Shown in pieces: positions 21,340 to 24,070 of a stretch of 24,070 bases of DNA. The DNA is taken from NCBI GenBank assembly GCA_047628755.1, contig JBLHVV010000042.1, positions 1-24,070 of the forward strand, read 5' to 3'. This stretch comes from Bermanella sp047628755 (GTDB lineage Bacteria > Pseudomonadota > Gammaproteobacteria > Pseudomonadales > Oceanobacteraceae). Position numbers and translations under genes: made by a program. Position 1 is the stretch's first letter; every line of letters begins with the position of its first letter. The notes under the pieces were generated by a model, which saw only the letters and a program-made list of their open reading frames with translations, did no database searches and had not been told where the DNA came from.

Positions 21340-22218
21340 TCACTTGGTTTCTAACTCTAGGCTAAAGTCTCTGAATAACTCATGACTAACTAAAGCCGTG
21401 AGTGCTGGGTCTTCTTTAATATCTTCTAAATAGCTGTCACGGCGGTTTAATGCTTCTTTTAAATATGTGATAGCTTCTTCCATTTGATTCATAGCTGTGT
21501 ACGCACAAGCTAGTTGATAAAATGCATGACTATTTTCTTGATCTATTTTTAAAGCCTGATGACAAAGGTTTGCTGCCCATTGTGGTTCATTTAATTCTAA
21601 AACGGCGTCTGCTTTATAGGTTAAGGCTTCGCAGTCGTTGTACTTAAGTTTTATAATTTCGTCGTATATAGATATTTTATTAGCGGCCGATGGTTCTTGC
21701 TGAGCTCGTAACCAAAGAGATTGCAGTTCTTGAGTTAATTCAATTTCTTCTCTGTTTTCTTCAATATTTTGCGCTTTTAACTTAAGCAAGGACTCTATAT
21801 TTTCTAAACGAGTTTCGTATTCTTTTACTAAATGAGATATTTCTTCGTCAGCCAGTGAATGTACACGTTCTTTAATATCCCGAATTGAAGTCCAACCAAC
21901 TAATACTAGAACCGATGTGGCGGCCGCTATTAGATAAAAGAAATACGTAATAGTATCGGTTGCATATGCCACTCCTCTATCAACAGAATTAAGTTCTCTG
22001 TCTAGTATTTGTTGAATTAATTCATTTTTAGTGGAGGCTTGATCGGTTCTAAGCTGCTTTAATTCATCAAGCACATAGCGTTCAATAAAAGGTGAATACA
22101 AAGGCTTTTCTAAACTATTAACATGAGCTGCGCGAGCATCCTCTTTTAGCTCGGCATCTGCCGAAAAACTATTAAGCGATAAAAAAGATAAAAACAAAAC
22201 AAATAAAATTCGAAACAT
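21340..22218 (-). CDS. membrane-anchored TPR protein with coiled coil
   Basis: 292 residues. Order of parts: signal peptide or first hydrophobic helix (2-19), a polar extracytoplasmic segment (20-88), one transmembrane helix (about 90-109, TYFFYLIAAATSVLVLVGWT), a charged coiled coil (about 112-170), and two to three TPR units (about 178-265), ending EDPALTALVSHELF. If residues 2-19 are a cleaved signal peptide, the topology is N-out with the coiled coil and TPRs in the cytoplasm. No enzyme motif; a scaffold is likely and the partners are unknown. Same strand as the lipoprotein gene upstream but 293 bases apart. Confidence 0.75.
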   Translation of the reverse strand: MFRILFVLFLSFLSLNSFSADAELKEDARAAHVNSLEKPLYSPFIERYVLDELKQLRTDQASTKNELIQQILDRELNSVDRGVAYATDTITYFFYLIAAATSVLVLVGWTSIRDIKERVHSLADEEISHLVKEYETRLENIESLLKLKAQNIEENREEIELTQELQSLWLRAQQEPSAANKISIYDEIIKLKYNDCEALTYKADAVLELNEPQWAANLCHQALKIDQENSHAFYQLACAYTAMNQMEEAITYLKEALNRRDSYLEDIKEDPALTALVSHELFRDFSLELETK

Positions 22219-22511
22219 ATAGCCCTTCCATATGGTGTACTTTAATTAATAGGTAGTGGAAACCATTTACACTGAATTGTTGGCGCAAGTTATTATACTG
22301 GATGAAAAATGCCATTACTGACTACTCGGCAATAATACTGCTGTGCCCATATAGACCTAATTGTGCAGAGAATACACTGAATACTAACCTAGGTACATCT
22401 GCCTGAATTTAAAAAACAACAAGATTATCTTTAAAATATTATAGCCAACATATTTTTCAACTGACATTTCTAGTGACTCAACCTGCAAACCTACTCTGCT
22501 GCTATTACTTC
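22219..22511. other. intergenic region
   Basis: 293 AT-rich bases between two minus-strand genes; the promoter of the TPR gene should be here. No RNA, repeat or terminator stands out. Confidence 0.4.
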
Positions 22512-23861
22512 TCATTTAGTTAGCAGTATTTTTAGCTCTTGATAGTTGAGGGTAAATTCACTTTGGGCCCAAGCATTTACCAAGCCGTGATTTGGTTTTA
22601 GTATTGAGCAGCGCACAGTATTTTCCGATTTAGTTAGACGTGAATCTACATTTTGATCGCTGCAAAATTGCTTAATCCATGCATTGTCTAGGTTCAGTAT
22701 GATTTGTTTAGTAAGCCCATTAGATATGGACTTTCTCCAAACTTGTTTGTTTTTAAAATCAGGCTTTAGTGGGTATATTCGTTCAGACTTAAATACAATA
22801 TTATGAGATTTTGTTATACGTTTTTGCTTAGACAAATTGTGGCTAGCTGTCACAGGTGATGTACCCACTTTACCTATAACATTTACAGAATGGCTTGATA
22901 ATTCTACATATTCTTTACCTGGATAGTTAACTGACTTAGGGTAGCCTTTTCGATGTATTAACTTACGGATGACTTTATTATTTTTAGGGTCTTTGATCAG
23001 TTCAAGCGTCTCTTTAAAAACTATATATTTATGAGTAAACGTCACTGATTTTTTTTTCACAGAATAATTAACTTGTCCCGCTAAATTTAATCTTAATGGC
23101 GCACTTGCTTGAGGGCTAAACCAAGGATGGTTGCTGATTCCTTTTTGTATATCATTAGCAATATGCTTAGGCAAGATACCAGCTAGCTTTGATATTTTTA
23201 GTCTATTTGATGCTATATCGGGTCTGCTATAACGGGTTTTATCTTTGCTAAGGGCATAAGATCCCTGTGAAGAAAACACACCACAATAGGCGACCCAGAC
23301 GTCATACAGGTAATAACTTTGAGGCGTTAACTGTTGTTTCATTTTTTGGCATTGCTGCATGCCCATTTTGTTCATTGCTGGCTTATGTTTAGTTATGGCA
23401 TTGTCTGCTAATCCAGAATCTAAAATATAGTTAAATTGCTTGAGTGTGTAAAAGAAGCGATTATATTTTTTTTGTTCTGCGATTTGAATTAGTTGTTGGT
23501 TTAACCATGATCCAACCTCAAGCACTTCTTCTTTGATAGTGGTTTTTACTCCACTGTCTGCAATTATTTTCCAACGTTTGATATTATATAGACTTTGATT
23601 CAACGTGACTGCCGCTCCACGGAACTGGTTAGATTGTCGCTGAAGACGTACTTTAATTAAATTAGCGGATACCATTTTACTGCGGGATTCATATAGTTTA
23701 ATGGCAATTTCAGTATCTCCAGGATCTTCTTGTAGTGCCTTTTCATAGAACTGGACAGCCATGTCAAACTGCTCAGCTTCCATCATATTATTGCCTTTTT
23801 TCAGGTTACTTGAGCAGCCAGCAAGTATTAAAGCTAATGATAATATTGAGAATATTCGCAT
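22512..23861 (-). CDS. lipoprotein with N-terminal TPR-like unit, unknown function
   Basis: 449 residues. A lipoprotein signal ends at lipobox LAGC (C16). A TPR unit follows (about 24-57: MEAEQFDMAVQFYEKALQED), then a helical region (about 60-170), and a basic, beta-rich C-terminal half with many Ser/Thr/Lys (about 245-449). Position +2 is Ser, so sorting to the outer membrane is expected. I do not recognise the C-terminal domain. No transport or enzymatic motif is visible. The ATG at 23861 has only a weak upstream ribosome site. Confidence 0.75.
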   Translation of the reverse strand: MRIFSILSLALILAGCSSNLKKGNNMMEAEQFDMAVQFYEKALQEDPGDTEIAIKLYESRSKMVSANLIKVRLQRQSNQFRGAAVTLNQSLYNIKRWKIIADSGVKTTIKEEVLEVGSWLNQQLIQIAEQKKYNRFFYTLKQFNYILDSGLADNAITKHKPAMNKMGMQQCQKMKQQLTPQSYYLYDVWVAYCGVFSSQGSYALSKDKTRYSRPDIASNRLKISKLAGILPKHIANDIQKGISNHPWFSPQASAPLRLNLAGQVNYSVKKKSVTFTHKYIVFKETLELIKDPKNNKVIRKLIHRKGYPKSVNYPGKEYVELSSHSVNVIGKVGTSPVTASHNLSKQKRITKSHNIVFKSERIYPLKPDFKNKQVWRKSISNGLTKQIILNLDNAWIKQFCSDQNVDSRLTKSENTVRCSILKPNHGLVNAWAQSEFTLNYQELKILLTK

Positions 23862-24001
23862 AAGTAGTAAGCCATATGACCTTAGTATGATGGATAGTTA
23901 AATAGATTAAAGCGTTGTACTGTATTTATATCAACCAAAGAACCTTAAGTATTTATTTCTAGATGGGAGATTAAACTGTGAGCCAGCTGTACTAAAAATA
24001 T

Positions 24002-24070
24002 GTAGGCCTTAAGTCTAACTTTAATTATTGATTATATTTTTTTCAATTAAAACCAGTCAGTAAGACCTAC
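24002..24070. repeat. imperfect inverted repeat at the window edge
   Basis: GTAGGCCTTA at 24002 faces GTAAGACCTAC at the last bases (its complement starts GTAGGTCTTA), and TTTAATT/AATTAAA match further inside. It could be a hairpin or part of a small element cut by the window end. No gene is seen in 23862-24070. Confidence 0.35.

Overview
The window looks like chromosomal DNA of a marine, AT-rich gammaproteobacterium. The reasons are the tmRNA tag (ANDENYALAA), the betIBA-choXWV choline operon, the two-subunit pyruvate carboxylase locus with its LysR regulator, a secreted EndA/Vvn-type nuclease, and a chromosomal-integron type attC site. I cannot fix genus or species from sequence alone; an Oceanospirillales-like or Vibrio-like lineage would fit.

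Layout. 1-620: a dispersed palindrome copy, a promoter and a complete ssrA (tmRNA) gene, closed by a bidirectional terminator. 655-3022: a DUF1348 protein, then a pirin/TauE-SafE gene pair behind a nearly perfect 25-bp palindrome. 3112-9771 (minus strand): a compact, overlapping six-gene operon betI-betB-betA-choX-choW-choV. It imports choline by an ABC transporter and oxidises it through betaine aldehyde to glycine betaine, under a TetR-type repressor with a probable operator just upstream. 9850-10085: twelve copies of an 18-bp tandem repeat running into another copy of the dispersed palindrome.

10290-12442 is an accessory graveyard. It holds a broken XRE antitoxin-like remnant, an intact secreted leucine-rich-repeat gene sitting as an integron cassette immediately behind an attC site, a decayed cassette frame, the C-terminal piece of an IS1182-type transposase fused to a GFA-domain fragment, and a stop-riddled N-terminus of a DUF2075-type nuclease/helicase. 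That last remnant overlaps, by ATGA, an intact MazG-like nucleotide pyrophosphohydrolase, so a two-gene unit has lost its larger partner.

12997-19998: a PhoA-type alkaline phosphatase lipoprotein, a LysR regulator (PycR-like), and divergent from it pycA-pycB followed after 3 bases by an SbtA-family bicarbonate transporter. This last operon pairs bicarbonate import with a bicarbonate-consuming anaplerotic enzyme, and is the most attractive intact functional unit here. 20018-23861: a strong bidirectional terminator, a DUF3127 OB-fold protein with an SSB-like acidic tail, endonuclease I, a membrane-anchored TPR protein and a TPR-like lipoprotein.

All identifications come from reading motifs by eye and from memory of families; no database search was run.
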